Shown: positions 57,553 through 64,000 of the stretch, one piece after another
Numbering within the stretch: position 1 is the first letter of the stretch
How the letters are laid out: each line of letters opens with the position of its first letter
NCBI GenBank assembly: GCA_900478215.1
Contig: LS483478.1
Coordinates: 1,054,001 to 1,118,000 of the forward strand
DNA: 64,000 bases
Reading direction: 5' to 3'
Origin: Salmonella enterica subsp. houtenae serovar Houten
GTDB taxonomy: Bacteria > Pseudomonadota > Gammaproteobacteria > Enterobacterales > Enterobacteriaceae
The notes under the pieces: generated by a model
Told to the model about the DNA's origin: nothing
Databases searched by the model: none
The model's input: the letters and a program-made list of their open reading frames with translations, nothing else
Position numbers and translations under genes: made by a program

Positions 57553-57936
57553 ATGATTACAGGTATCCAGATTACTAAAGCCGTTAACGACGACCTGCTG
57601 AATTCCTTTTGGCTGCTGGACAGCGAAAAAGGCGAAGCGCGCTGCATCGTTGCAAAATCCGGCTTTGCTGAAGATGAAGTTGTGGCTGTCAGCAAACTGG
57701 GCGAGATCGAATACCGTGAAATTCCGATGGAAGTTAAACCGGAAGTGCGCGTTGAAGGCGGTCAGCATCTGAACGTTAACGTTCTGCGTCGTGAAACGCT
57801 GGAAGACGCGGTTAAGCATCCGGAAAAATACCCGCAACTGACTATTCGTGTTTCTGGTTATGCGGTGCGTTTTAACTCTCTGACGCCGGAACAGCAGCGC
57901 GACGTTATCGCTCGTACCTTTACTGAAAGCCTGTAA
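57553..57936 (+). CDS. grcA: GrcA (YfiD), autonomous glycyl radical cofactor
   Basis: 127 residues, homologous to the C-terminal end of pyruvate formate-lyase, with the radical motif RVSGYAVRFNSL (radical Gly near residue 102). After oxidative cleavage of PFL it can replace the lost radical domain and restore activity; it is activated by PflA. AGGAGGC-like GGGGAGGC precedes the ATG. Anaerobic control by FNR is visible upstream. Many favoured codons suggest high expression. An intrinsic terminator follows. Confidence 0.98.
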   Translation: MITGIQITKAVNDDLLNSFWLLDSEKGEARCIVAKSGFAEDEVVAVSKLGEIEYREIPMEVKPEVRVEGGQHLNVNVLRRETLEDAVKHPEKYPQLTIRVSGYAVRFNSLTPEQQRDVIARTFTESL

Positions 57937-57968
57937 GATTCACGAATTACACTGGCTTGAGGTATAAA

Positions 57969-58003
57969 AAACGGAAGGCACTTATACGTCTTCCGTTTTT
58001 TTT
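57969..58003 (+). terminator. Terminator of grcA
   Basis: AAACGGAAG (57969-57977) pairs with CTTCCGTTT (57990-57998), followed by TTTTT. Confidence 0.92.
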
Positions 58004-58019
58004 ACGTCTATTCATCGGT

Positions 58020-58046
58020 AAAAAAATGCCGGGTAGCGCCCGGCAT
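58020..58046 (-). terminator. Terminator of srmB
   Basis: ATGCCGGG pairs with CCCGGCAT around a 5-base loop and is followed by a T run on the minus strand (complement of 58020-58025), 5 bp after the srmB stop. Confidence 0.88.
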
Positions 58047-58051
58047 CATCA

Positions 58052-59386
58052 TCACTCTTCGCTGGATTGCTCCTGCATTTGCGTACCGCTTGGCTTGCGG
58101 CGCTTACCGATATTTTTTGTATCGCGGTGACGTTTCTTCACGCGCGGCTTCTCTTTTTCTTTCTCTTTTTTCTTCTCGGCGCGTTTCGCCAGCACTTTTT
58201 TCGACGGTTTGCCGGTCAACTTTTCGCTGGGGGCGCGCGTGGTCGGGCGAAGTTCATCAATGACGCGCGCTTTTAGCGGCTCTTCGATGTAGCGACCGAT
58301 TTTCAGCAGCAACAGATGGTCGTGGGCTTCTACCAGCGAGATTGCCGTGCCTTTGCGGCCAGCACGGCCAGTACGACCAATACGATGCAGATAGGTATCG
58401 CCACTGCGCGGCATGTCGAAGTTAATGACGTGGCTTACATCAGGAATATCAATCCCGCGTGCTGCGACGTCGGTCGCGACCAGCACGTTAACGCGACCGT
58501 CGGTGAGACGCTTAATACCTTCGTTACGTTTGATCTGCGCCATCTCGCCTTCAAGATAGCAATTGTTGATCCCTGCCAGACGCAGCGTTTCGGCCAATTC
58601 ATGGACGCGTTCACGTTTACGCACAAACACGATAGAACGGGTTGCATCGTCTTGTGTTAGCAGGTGCTTCAACAGCGCAACTTTATGTTCGAAATTGTCG
58701 GCACGGTAGTACCACTGGTGAATTTTCTTACGCTCGCGGGTTGACGGATTGGCGGAAACTTCAACCGGATCTTCCAGCAGGCGTTCGGCAAAATCTTTAA
58801 TCGCATCGCCTTCCAGCGTGGCGGAAAACAGCATCGTCTGTTTACGCCAGCGGGTCTCACCAGCGATATGTTCAATGTCCTGAGCGAAACCCATGTCGAG
58901 CATCCGGTCAGCTTCGTCAAGGATCAGTGTTTCAACCGCCCGGCAGTCGAAGTTCTCTTCTTTGATATATTGCAGCAGACGGCCCGTCGTAGCGACCACG
59001 ATATCCTGGTTTTCGCTAAACACTTCAGCATGGTTCATATAGGCCACGCCGCCGGTAATCGTGGCGATATCCAGATGAGTATGCTTAGCCAGTTCACGAG
59101 CGTGATCGGCAACCTGCATTGCCAGTTCGCGGGTTGGCGTCAGGATCAGAATGCGCGGCGGCCCCGATTTTTTACGCGGAAAGTCGAGCAGGTGCTGCAA
59201 CGCCGGCAGCAGGTATGCCGCCGTTTTACCGGTGCCTGTCGGCGCAGAACCGAGTACATCACGGCCATCGAGCGCAGGCGGAATGGCGGCAGCCTGAATG
59301 GCGGTCGGGCGAGTGAAACCTTTATCCTGGAGGGCATCCAGCAGGCTTTCGTCGAGTTCAAGTTCGGAAAAAGTCGTTACAGTCAT
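58052..59386 (-). CDS. srmB: SrmB, DEAD-box RNA helicase for 50S assembly
   Basis: 444 residues with all DEAD-box motifs in order: Q motif FTRPTAIQ, motif I APTGTGKT, Ia PTRELAMQ, Ib TTGRLL, II DEADRMLDMGF, III SAT, IV VFVRKRE, V ATDVAARGIDIPDV, VI HRIGRTGRAGRKG. The tail (about 385-444) is rich in Lys/Glu/Arg (KKKEKEKEKPRVKKRHR) and should bind RNA. It helps early 50S assembly with L4 and L24, mainly in the cold. Divergent from trmN6 (129 bp). Confidence 0.98.
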   Translation of the reverse strand: MTVTTFSELELDESLLDALQDKGFTRPTAIQAAAIPPALDGRDVLGSAPTGTGKTAAYLLPALQHLLDFPRKKSGPPRILILTPTRELAMQVADHARELAKHTHLDIATITGGVAYMNHAEVFSENQDIVVATTGRLLQYIKEENFDCRAVETLILDEADRMLDMGFAQDIEHIAGETRWRKQTMLFSATLEGDAIKDFAERLLEDPVEVSANPSTRERKKIHQWYYRADNFEHKVALLKHLLTQDDATRSIVFVRKRERVHELAETLRLAGINNCYLEGEMAQIKRNEGIKRLTDGRVNVLVATDVAARGIDIPDVSHVINFDMPRSGDTYLHRIGRTGRAGRKGTAISLVEAHDHLLLLKIGRYIEEPLKARVIDELRPTTRAPSEKLTGKPSKKVLAKRAEKKKEKEKEKPRVKKRHRDTKNIGKRRKPSGTQMQEQSSEE

Positions 59387-59515
59387 GTTCTACCTCTGTG
59401 TGGGGCGCTGATTATAGACGTTACGGCCGCAATCTTCATCTGTTTGTATGGATATCCCTTCTCAGGTATTGTTTTCACCCGGCGCTGTCGCCGTTTTTTG
59501 CAAGGTTGTTTTTAC

Positions 59516-60253
59516 ATGTCTCAGTCTGGCTCCGTTCTTCGTCGTAACGGATTTACGTTTAAACGGTTTTTTGTCGCACACGATCGGTGTGCGATGAAAG
59601 TGGGAACTGACGGTATTTTACTCGGGGCGTGGGCGCCGGTCGCGGATGTAAAGCGAATTCTGGATATCGGTACTGGAAGCGGTCTGCTGGCGTTAATGCT
59701 GGCGCAGCGGACGGATGACAATGTGCCTATTGACGCCGTGGAACTGGATGCCGGGGCTGCCATGCAAGCGCAGGAAAACGTTGCTCACTCTCCCTGGTCG
59801 CATCGAATAACGGTGCATACTGACAATATTCAGCGTTGGGCGCCTCGTCAGACGGTACGCTTTGATCTTATTATCAGCAACCCGCCTTATTACGAACCCG
59901 GTGTGGAATGCGCCACGCCGCAACGGGAGCAGGCGCGTTACACCGCTACTCTGGATCACCAGACGTTATTGGCTATTGCGGCGGATTGTATTACCGAAGA
60001 CGGCTTTTTTTGCGTAGTATTGCCGGAACAAACAGGTAACGTTTTTACGCAGCAAGCGGCCAACATGGGATGGCATTTGCGGTTACGTACTGACGTTGCG
60101 GAAAACGAAGCGCGCTTGCCGCACCGGGTTCTGCTCGCGTTCTCCCCGCAAGCCGGGGAGTGCTTTAGCGACAGATTAGTGATTCGCGGGTCAGACCAAC
60201 ATTATTCTGAAAGTTATACGGCGCTGACCCAGGCATTTTATCTGTTTATGTGA
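59516..60253 (+). CDS. trmN6: TrmN6 (YfiC), tRNA1(Val) adenine-37 N6-methyltransferase
   Basis: 245 residues from the ATG at 59516. The frame is open far upstream (to 58868), but that part is antisense to srmB. It is a class I SAM methyltransferase with motif I ILDIGTGSGLLALMLAQR and the adenine-N6 motif IISNPPYYEPG. It methylates A37 of tRNA-Val. The last 16 bp overlap the 3' end of convergent nadB. Confidence 0.97.
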   Translation: MSQSGSVLRRNGFTFKRFFVAHDRCAMKVGTDGILLGAWAPVADVKRILDIGTGSGLLALMLAQRTDDNVPIDAVELDAGAAMQAQENVAHSPWSHRITVHTDNIQRWAPRQTVRFDLIISNPPYYEPGVECATPQREQARYTATLDHQTLLAIAADCITEDGFFCVVLPEQTGNVFTQQAANMGWHLRLRTDVAENEARLPHRVLLAFSPQAGECFSDRLVIRGSDQHYSESYTALTQAFYLFM

Positions 60254-61860
60254 GGCGTTAACGGCGAAAGGATCGATGGGCCGGATTCAGCCAGTTGTTG
60301 CGGATAATCCAGCGTAAAGTGCAGCCCCCGGCTCTCTTTACGCATCATCGCGCAACGCACAATCAGTTCGGCCACCTGCACCAGATTGCGCAGCTCCAGT
60401 AAATTATTCGAGACGCGAAAGTTGGCGTAATACTCGTCAATCTCTTGTTGCAACATGGTAATACGCCGTAAGGCGCGCTCCAGCCGTTTCGTCGTGCGCA
60501 CAATACCCATATAGTCCCACATCAGCAGACGCAGCTCATGCCAGTTATGCTGAATAACCATCCGTTCATCGGCGTTCTCCACGCGGCTTTCATCCCAGGC
60601 GGGAAGGACGTCAACGCTGCGGATATAAGGTATTCGCCTGTCGATATCCATTGCTGCGGACCAGCCGTAAACTAAACATTCCAGCAACGAGTTGGACGCC
60701 ATACGGTTAGCGCCGTGCAGGCCGGTATAACTGACTTCGCCAATGGCATATAAACCGTCTACATCGGTACGGCCATAATCATCGACGACCACGCCGCCGC
60801 AGGTATAGTGCGCGGCAGGAACGACGGGAATCGGTTCTTTGGTTAGATCCATCCCCAAATCGAGCAGTTTCTCATAGATCATCGGGAAGTGCTGGCGAAC
60901 AAAATCTTCAGGCTTGTGGCTGATATCGAGAAACATACAGTCTGCGCCGAGTCGTTTCATCTCATGGTCAATAGCGCGGGCGACAATATCGCGCGGCGCC
61001 AGTTCGCCGCGTTCGTCAACGTCCGGCATAAACCGCGAACCGTCCGGACGTTTAAGGTATGCGCCTTCGCCGCGCAGCGCTTCGGTAAGGAGAAAATTAC
61101 GCGCCTGCGGATGATAAAGGGCGGTTGGATGAAACTGGTTAAATTCCAGATTAGCGACCCGACAGCCCGCACGCCAGGCCATCGCGATACCGTCACCGGA
61201 GGAAATATCCGGGTTAGTGGTGTATTGATAAACCTTTGAGGCGCCGCCGGTCGCCAGCACCACCGACTTCGCAAGGCAGGTTTCAACCCACTCTTTATTA
61301 CGATTCCAGATCCAGGCGCCGATGACCCGGCGAGGCCCCGGCAGACCAATTTTATCGGAGATAATTAAATCAACGGCGTTGCTGCGTTCCAGCACCTGAA
61401 TATTAGGATGATTTTGCGCACGACTGACCAACGTAGTCTCGACTTCCTTTCCGGTAGCGTCGGCGGCATGAAGGATACGACGATGACTGTGGCCGCCTTC
61501 ACGTGTGAGATGATAGCTCTTCTTGCCGTTTGGCTGGACATGCGTATCAAACACGACGCCCTGATCGATAAGCCACTGCACGCAGGTACGGGCGTTGCTG
61601 GCGACAAACTCCACCGCGTGGCGATCGCAAATTCCGGCACCGGCAATCACCGTATCTTCGACATGCGACGCAATACTGTCGGTTTCATCAAACACGGCGG
61701 CAATACCGCCCTGCGCATAAAACGTGGAGCCCTCGCTCACCAGCCCTTTACTCAGGACGATAACCTTATGTTTTTCAGCCAGACGCAGCGCCAGCGAGAG
61801 TCCGGCCGCGCCGCTGCCGATAATTAACACATCACAGGACAATTCAGGCGTTGTCATCAT
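60238..61860 (-). CDS. nadB: NadB, L-aspartate oxidase
   Basis: 540 residues. An N-terminal FAD-binding fold (DVLIIGSGAAGLSLALRLAEKH), the succinate-dehydrogenase-like capping and active-site parts (HSHRRILHAADATGKEV, EALRGEGAYLKRPDGSRFMPD, HYTCGGVVVDDYGRTDVDGLYAIGE) and a C-terminal helical domain. It oxidises aspartate to iminoaspartate, the first step of de novo NAD synthesis; nadK at 21 kb acts later in the same cofactor pathway. Divergent from rpoE with a 424-bp control region. The tail overlaps trmN6. Confidence 0.98.
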   Translation of the reverse strand: MMTTPELSCDVLIIGSGAAGLSLALRLAEKHKVIVLSKGLVSEGSTFYAQGGIAAVFDETDSIASHVEDTVIAGAGICDRHAVEFVASNARTCVQWLIDQGVVFDTHVQPNGKKSYHLTREGGHSHRRILHAADATGKEVETTLVSRAQNHPNIQVLERSNAVDLIISDKIGLPGPRRVIGAWIWNRNKEWVETCLAKSVVLATGGASKVYQYTTNPDISSGDGIAMAWRAGCRVANLEFNQFHPTALYHPQARNFLLTEALRGEGAYLKRPDGSRFMPDVDERGELAPRDIVARAIDHEMKRLGADCMFLDISHKPEDFVRQHFPMIYEKLLDLGMDLTKEPIPVVPAAHYTCGGVVVDDYGRTDVDGLYAIGEVSYTGLHGANRMASNSLLECLVYGWSAAMDIDRRIPYIRSVDVLPAWDESRVENADERMVIQHNWHELRLLMWDYMGIVRTTKRLERALRRITMLQQEIDEYYANFRVSNNLLELRNLVQVAELIVRCAMMRKESRGLHFTLDYPQQLAESGPSILSPLTPHINR

Positions 61861-62123
61861 GGTTCTTGTTTAATCTACTAAACAGTGTTGCGGCAGATTA
61901 GCACTATATGGCGCTAAAAAGCACGTTATGATTTCGCTGGTGTTGTGCTTATTAAACATAAAATAAAAATACGGCGAGAGATAAACGGCAAAAAATATTT
62001 TATAGGGCAGGGTGTTAGCGTCAGATTTTGTAGTGAAATAAAGATGCTGTTAGGTTACTCTGCAAACGACGAAATGGGCATTTCTGTACAGATAGTGCGT
62101 TGTTCAGTATCTGTAGCCTTATA

Positions 62124-62288
62124 ATGGAAGATAAGACCTGTCTACAACATGACAAACAAAAACAAATGCGTAACGGAACTTTACGAAACATAGTCACTCT
62201 AACCTGTTGCTTGCTCATAGTGCGGCTTATGGAGTGGCGTTTCGAAAGCGCGTGGAAATTTGGTTTGGGGAGACATTACCTCGGATGA
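62124..62288 (+). CDS. Upstream ORF coupled to rpoE (RseD-like leader peptide)
   Basis: An open frame ends in TGA at 62286-62288, overlapping the rpoE ATG as ATGA. Possible starts are ATG 62124 (54 residues), ATG 62166 (40 residues) and ATG 62229 (19 residues, MEWRFESAWKFGLGRHYLG). In E. coli an upstream ORF (rseD, about 51 codons) is translationally coupled to rpoE and lets CsrA control it. The coupling geometry is kept here; the true start is uncertain. Transcripts from the sigma-E promoter (62175) would contain only the last start. Confidence 0.55.
   Translation: MEDKTCLQHDKQKQMRNGTLRNIVTLTCCLLIVRLMEWRFESAWKFGLGRHYLG
62175..62202 (+). promoter_or_regulatory. Sigma-E autoregulatory promoter of rpoE
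   Basis: GGAACTT (62175-62181), 16 bp, TCTAA (62198-62202): consensus RpoE promoter about 80 bp before the rpoE ATG. It gives autoregulation of rpoE-rseABC. The rest of the 61861-62123 stretch is AT-rich, presumably with vegetative promoters and the nadB promoter; no further gene is seen. Confidence 0.92.
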
Positions 62289-62860
62289 GCGAGCAGTTAA
62301 CGGACCAGGTCCTGGTTGAACGGGTCCAGAAGGGAGATCAGAAAGCCTTTAACTTACTGGTAGTGCGCTACCAGCATAAAGTGGCGAGTCTGGTTTCCCG
62401 CTATGTGCCATCGGGCGACGTTCCCGATGTCGTACAGGAATCATTTATTAAGGCCTATCGCGCGCTGGATTCTTTCCGGGGGGATAGCGCTTTTTATACC
62501 TGGTTGTATCGCATTGCGGTCAATACCGCGAAGAACTACCTGGTTGCTCAGGGGCGTCGTCCGCCTTCCAGTGATGTAGACGCGATTGAAGCAGAAAACT
62601 TTGAAAGCGGCGGCGCGCTGAAAGAAATTTCGAACCCTGAGAACTTAATGTTGTCAGAAGAACTGAGACAGATAGTTTTCCGAACTATTGAGTCCCTCCC
62701 TGAAGATTTACGTATGGCAATCACCTTACGGGAGCTGGATGGCCTGAGCTATGAAGAGATAGCGGCTATCATGGATTGTCCGGTGGGGACGGTGCGTTCA
62801 CGTATCTTCCGGGCGCGGGAAGCTATTGATAATAAAGTTCAACCGCTTATCAGGCGTTGA
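62285..62860 (+). CDS. rpoE: RpoE, envelope-stress sigma factor (sigma-E)
   Basis: 191 residues from the ATG at 62285 (MSEQLTDQVLVERVQKGDQ...); longer in-frame starts exist but are not family-like. An ECF sigma with region 2 (SRYVPSGDVPDVVQESFIKAYRALDSFRGDSAFYTWLYRIAVNTAKNYL) and region 4 (ITLRELDGLSYEEIAAIMDCPVGTVRSRIFRAREAI). It directs transcription of outer-membrane folding genes such as bam genes. It is held by RseA and freed by DegS/RseP cleavage. First gene of rpoE-rseA-rseB. Confidence 0.99.
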   Translation: MSEQLTDQVLVERVQKGDQKAFNLLVVRYQHKVASLVSRYVPSGDVPDVVQESFIKAYRALDSFRGDSAFYTWLYRIAVNTAKNYLVAQGRRPPSSDVDAIEAENFESGGALKEISNPENLMLSEELRQIVFRTIESLPEDLRMAITLRELDGLSYEEIAAIMDCPVGTVRSRIFRAREAIDNKVQPLIRR

Positions 62861-62891
62861 CGATAGCGGGATACTGGAAAAGGTATTAGGC

Positions 62892-63542
62892 ATGCAGAAA
62901 GAAAAACTTTCCGCTTTGATGGATGGCGAAACGTTGGACAGTGAGCTGCTCAAAGCGCTTACGCACGACCCGGAAATGCAGAAAACCTGGGAGAGTTATC
63001 ACCTGATCCGCGATTCAATGCGGGGGGATACGCCTGACGTTCTCCATTTCGATATATCCACTCGCGTGATGGCCGCTATTGAAAATGAGCCAGTACGTCA
63101 GGTGTCGCCATTAATCCCTGAGGCCCAACCCGTTCCGCAGCAATGGCAGAAAATGCCGTTCTGGAAAAAAGTGCGTCCGTGGGCGGCGCAGCTTACCCAA
63201 ATGGGCGTGGCGGCGTGCGTTTCACTTGCAGTTATCGTCGGCGTCCAGCACTATAATGGGCAATCTGAAACATCCCAGCAACCTGAAACGCCGGTTTTCA
63301 ATACCTTGCCTATGATGGGGAAAGCTAGCCCGGTAAGTCTGGGAGTGCCTTCTGAAGCAGCGCCTGTCGGCAGTCAGCAACTGCAGGTACAGGAGCAGCG
63401 TCGTCGCATTAATGCCATGTTGCAGGACTATGAACTGCAGCGCCGACTGCACTCCGAACAGCTTCAGTTTGAGCAGGCGCAAACCCAGCAAGCCGCGGTA
63501 CAGGTGCCAGGAATCCAAACTTTAGGAACGCAATCGCAGTAA
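62892..63542 (+). CDS. rseA: RseA, anti-sigma-E factor
   Basis: 216 residues from the ATG at 62892. The cytoplasmic N-terminal sigma-binding domain (1-~95; MQKEKLSALMDGETLDSELLKALTHDPEMQKTWESYHLIRDSM) is followed by one membrane helix (about 101-118, MGVAACVSLAVIVGVQHY) and a periplasmic Gln-rich part ending TLGTQSQ. It traps RpoE at the inner membrane until DegS and RseP cut it. Its stop overlaps the rseB start by one base (TAATG). Confidence 0.98.
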   Translation: MQKEKLSALMDGETLDSELLKALTHDPEMQKTWESYHLIRDSMRGDTPDVLHFDISTRVMAAIENEPVRQVSPLIPEAQPVPQQWQKMPFWKKVRPWAAQLTQMGVAACVSLAVIVGVQHYNGQSETSQQPETPVFNTLPMMGKASPVSLGVPSEAAPVGSQQLQVQEQRRRINAMLQDYELQRRLHSEQLQFEQAQTQQAAVQVPGIQTLGTQSQ

Positions 63543-64000
63543 TGAAGCAACTTTGGTTTGCCATGTCCCTTGTGGCGACTAGCCTGTTCTTCTCAGTAAA
63601 CGCCTCGGCCGACCCTGCGTCCGGGGCGTTATTGCAGCAGATGAACATCGCCAGTCAGTCACTGAACTACGAGCTGTCATTCGTCAGCATCACGAAACAA
63701 GGCGTTGAATCTCTGCGTTATCGACACGCACGTCTGGATAGTCGCCCGCTTGCGCAATTGCTACAGTTGGACGGTCCCCGCCGGGAGGTCGTACAGCGTG
63801 GTAATGAAATCAGTTATTTTGAACCGGGCCTTGAGCCGTTCACCCTGAACGGTGATTATATTGTCGATTCTCTGCCTTCCCTGATTTACACCGACTTCAA
63901 GCGTCTGGCGCCTTACTACGACTTTATTTCCGTCGGACGTACCCGTATCGCAGACAGATTGTGCGAAGTTATCCGCGTGGTGGCGCGCGATGGTACGCGT
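63542..64000 (+). CDS. rseB: RseB, periplasmic regulator of RseA (5' part, cut by window end)
   Basis: The first 153 codons are present; the gene continues beyond the window. A signal peptide (MKQLWFAMSLVATSLFFSVNASA) is followed by the lipid-binding LolA-like MucB/RseB domain (GALLQQMNIASQSLNYELSFVS...RYRHARLD, REVVQRGNEISYFEPG). RseB binds the periplasmic tail of RseA and protects it from DegS; off-pathway LPS displaces it. Coupled to rseA through a one-base overlap. Confidence 0.97.
   Translation, partial: MKQLWFAMSLVATSLFFSVNASADPASGALLQQMNIASQSLNYELSFVSITKQGVESLRYRHARLDSRPLAQLLQLDGPRREVVQRGNEISYFEPGLEPFTLNGDYIVDSLPSLIYTDFKRLAPYYDFISVGRTRIADRLCEVIRVVARDGTR

Noticed and set aside
58868..59515. 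Long upstream extension of trmN6
   Set aside because: It is antisense to srmB. The methyltransferase begins at the ATG 59516 and has the usual 245 residues.

Overview
The window is chromosomal DNA of a Salmonella enterica-like enterobacterium. Gene order and protein sequences match the rseB-rpoE to smpB segment of Escherichia coli/Salmonella. Salmonella-specific content is also present: the bapABCD (SPI-9) locus beside ssrA, a gluconolactonase-like gene between tyrA and pheA, a helix-25 intervening sequence in 23S rRNA, and no yfiB or yfiL. The strain or serovar cannot be named from the sequence.

Layout. (1) 1-422: right end of a P2-like (Fels-2-type) prophage, with the end of late gene D, the ogr activator and a terminator, abutting the 3' end of ssrA. 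(2) 510-872: tmRNA on the minus strand. (3) 944-16673: SPI-9, a type I secretion locus on the minus strand (bapA, then bapB, bapC, bapD). BapA is a 3635-residue surface adhesin with 26 tandem Ig-like modules. (4) 17.3-26.4 kb: smpB, ratA-rnfH, bamE, recN, nadK, grpE, yfjD-ypjD and ffh, covering trans-translation, outer-membrane assembly, SOS repair, NADP synthesis, heat shock and protein targeting. (5) 26.6-28.8 kb: the rpsP-rimM-trmD-rplS ribosome operon, interrupted by an ERIC repeat. (6) 28.9-35.5 kb: the dgcN/yfiR cyclic-di-GMP pair, aroF-tyrA, an SMP-30-like gene, and pheA with its pheL attenuator. (7) 35.6-41.5 kb: raiA, bamD, rluD-pgeF and clpB. (8) 41.6-47.4 kb: an rrn operon of the rrnG type (16S, tRNA-Glu, 23S with an intervening sequence, 5S, two terminators). 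(9) 47.6-64 kb: a DUF4385 gene, kgtP, yfiM, pssA, pat, tapT, trxC, yfiF, ung, grcA, srmB, trmN6, nadB and rpoE-rseA-rseB (cut by the window end).

How the parts relate. ssrA and smpB, the RNA and protein of the trans-translation system, flank SPI-9, so the island split an ancestral neighbourhood. The prophage then uses the other side of the same ssrA gene. BapB, BapC and BapD form the outer-membrane, ABC and adaptor parts of the exporter for BapA. Several stress regulons can be read directly: sigma-32 promoters (grpE, clpB), a sigma-E promoter (rpoE), LexA boxes (recN), paired FNR sites (grcA), TyrR boxes (aroF) and a Phe attenuator (pheL).

I found no clear undescribed system. The items most worth a second look are small ones: the SMP-30-like gene wedged between tyrA and pheA, a CTG start for yfjD, an insertion after tRNA-Glu that duplicates the tRNA 3' end, ERIC elements inside the trmD operon and the 23S-5S spacer, an antisense-oriented hairpin between bapA and bapB, and a DGC/YfiR pair without YfiB. 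Comparisons with E. coli or reference Salmonella are from memory, not from alignments.
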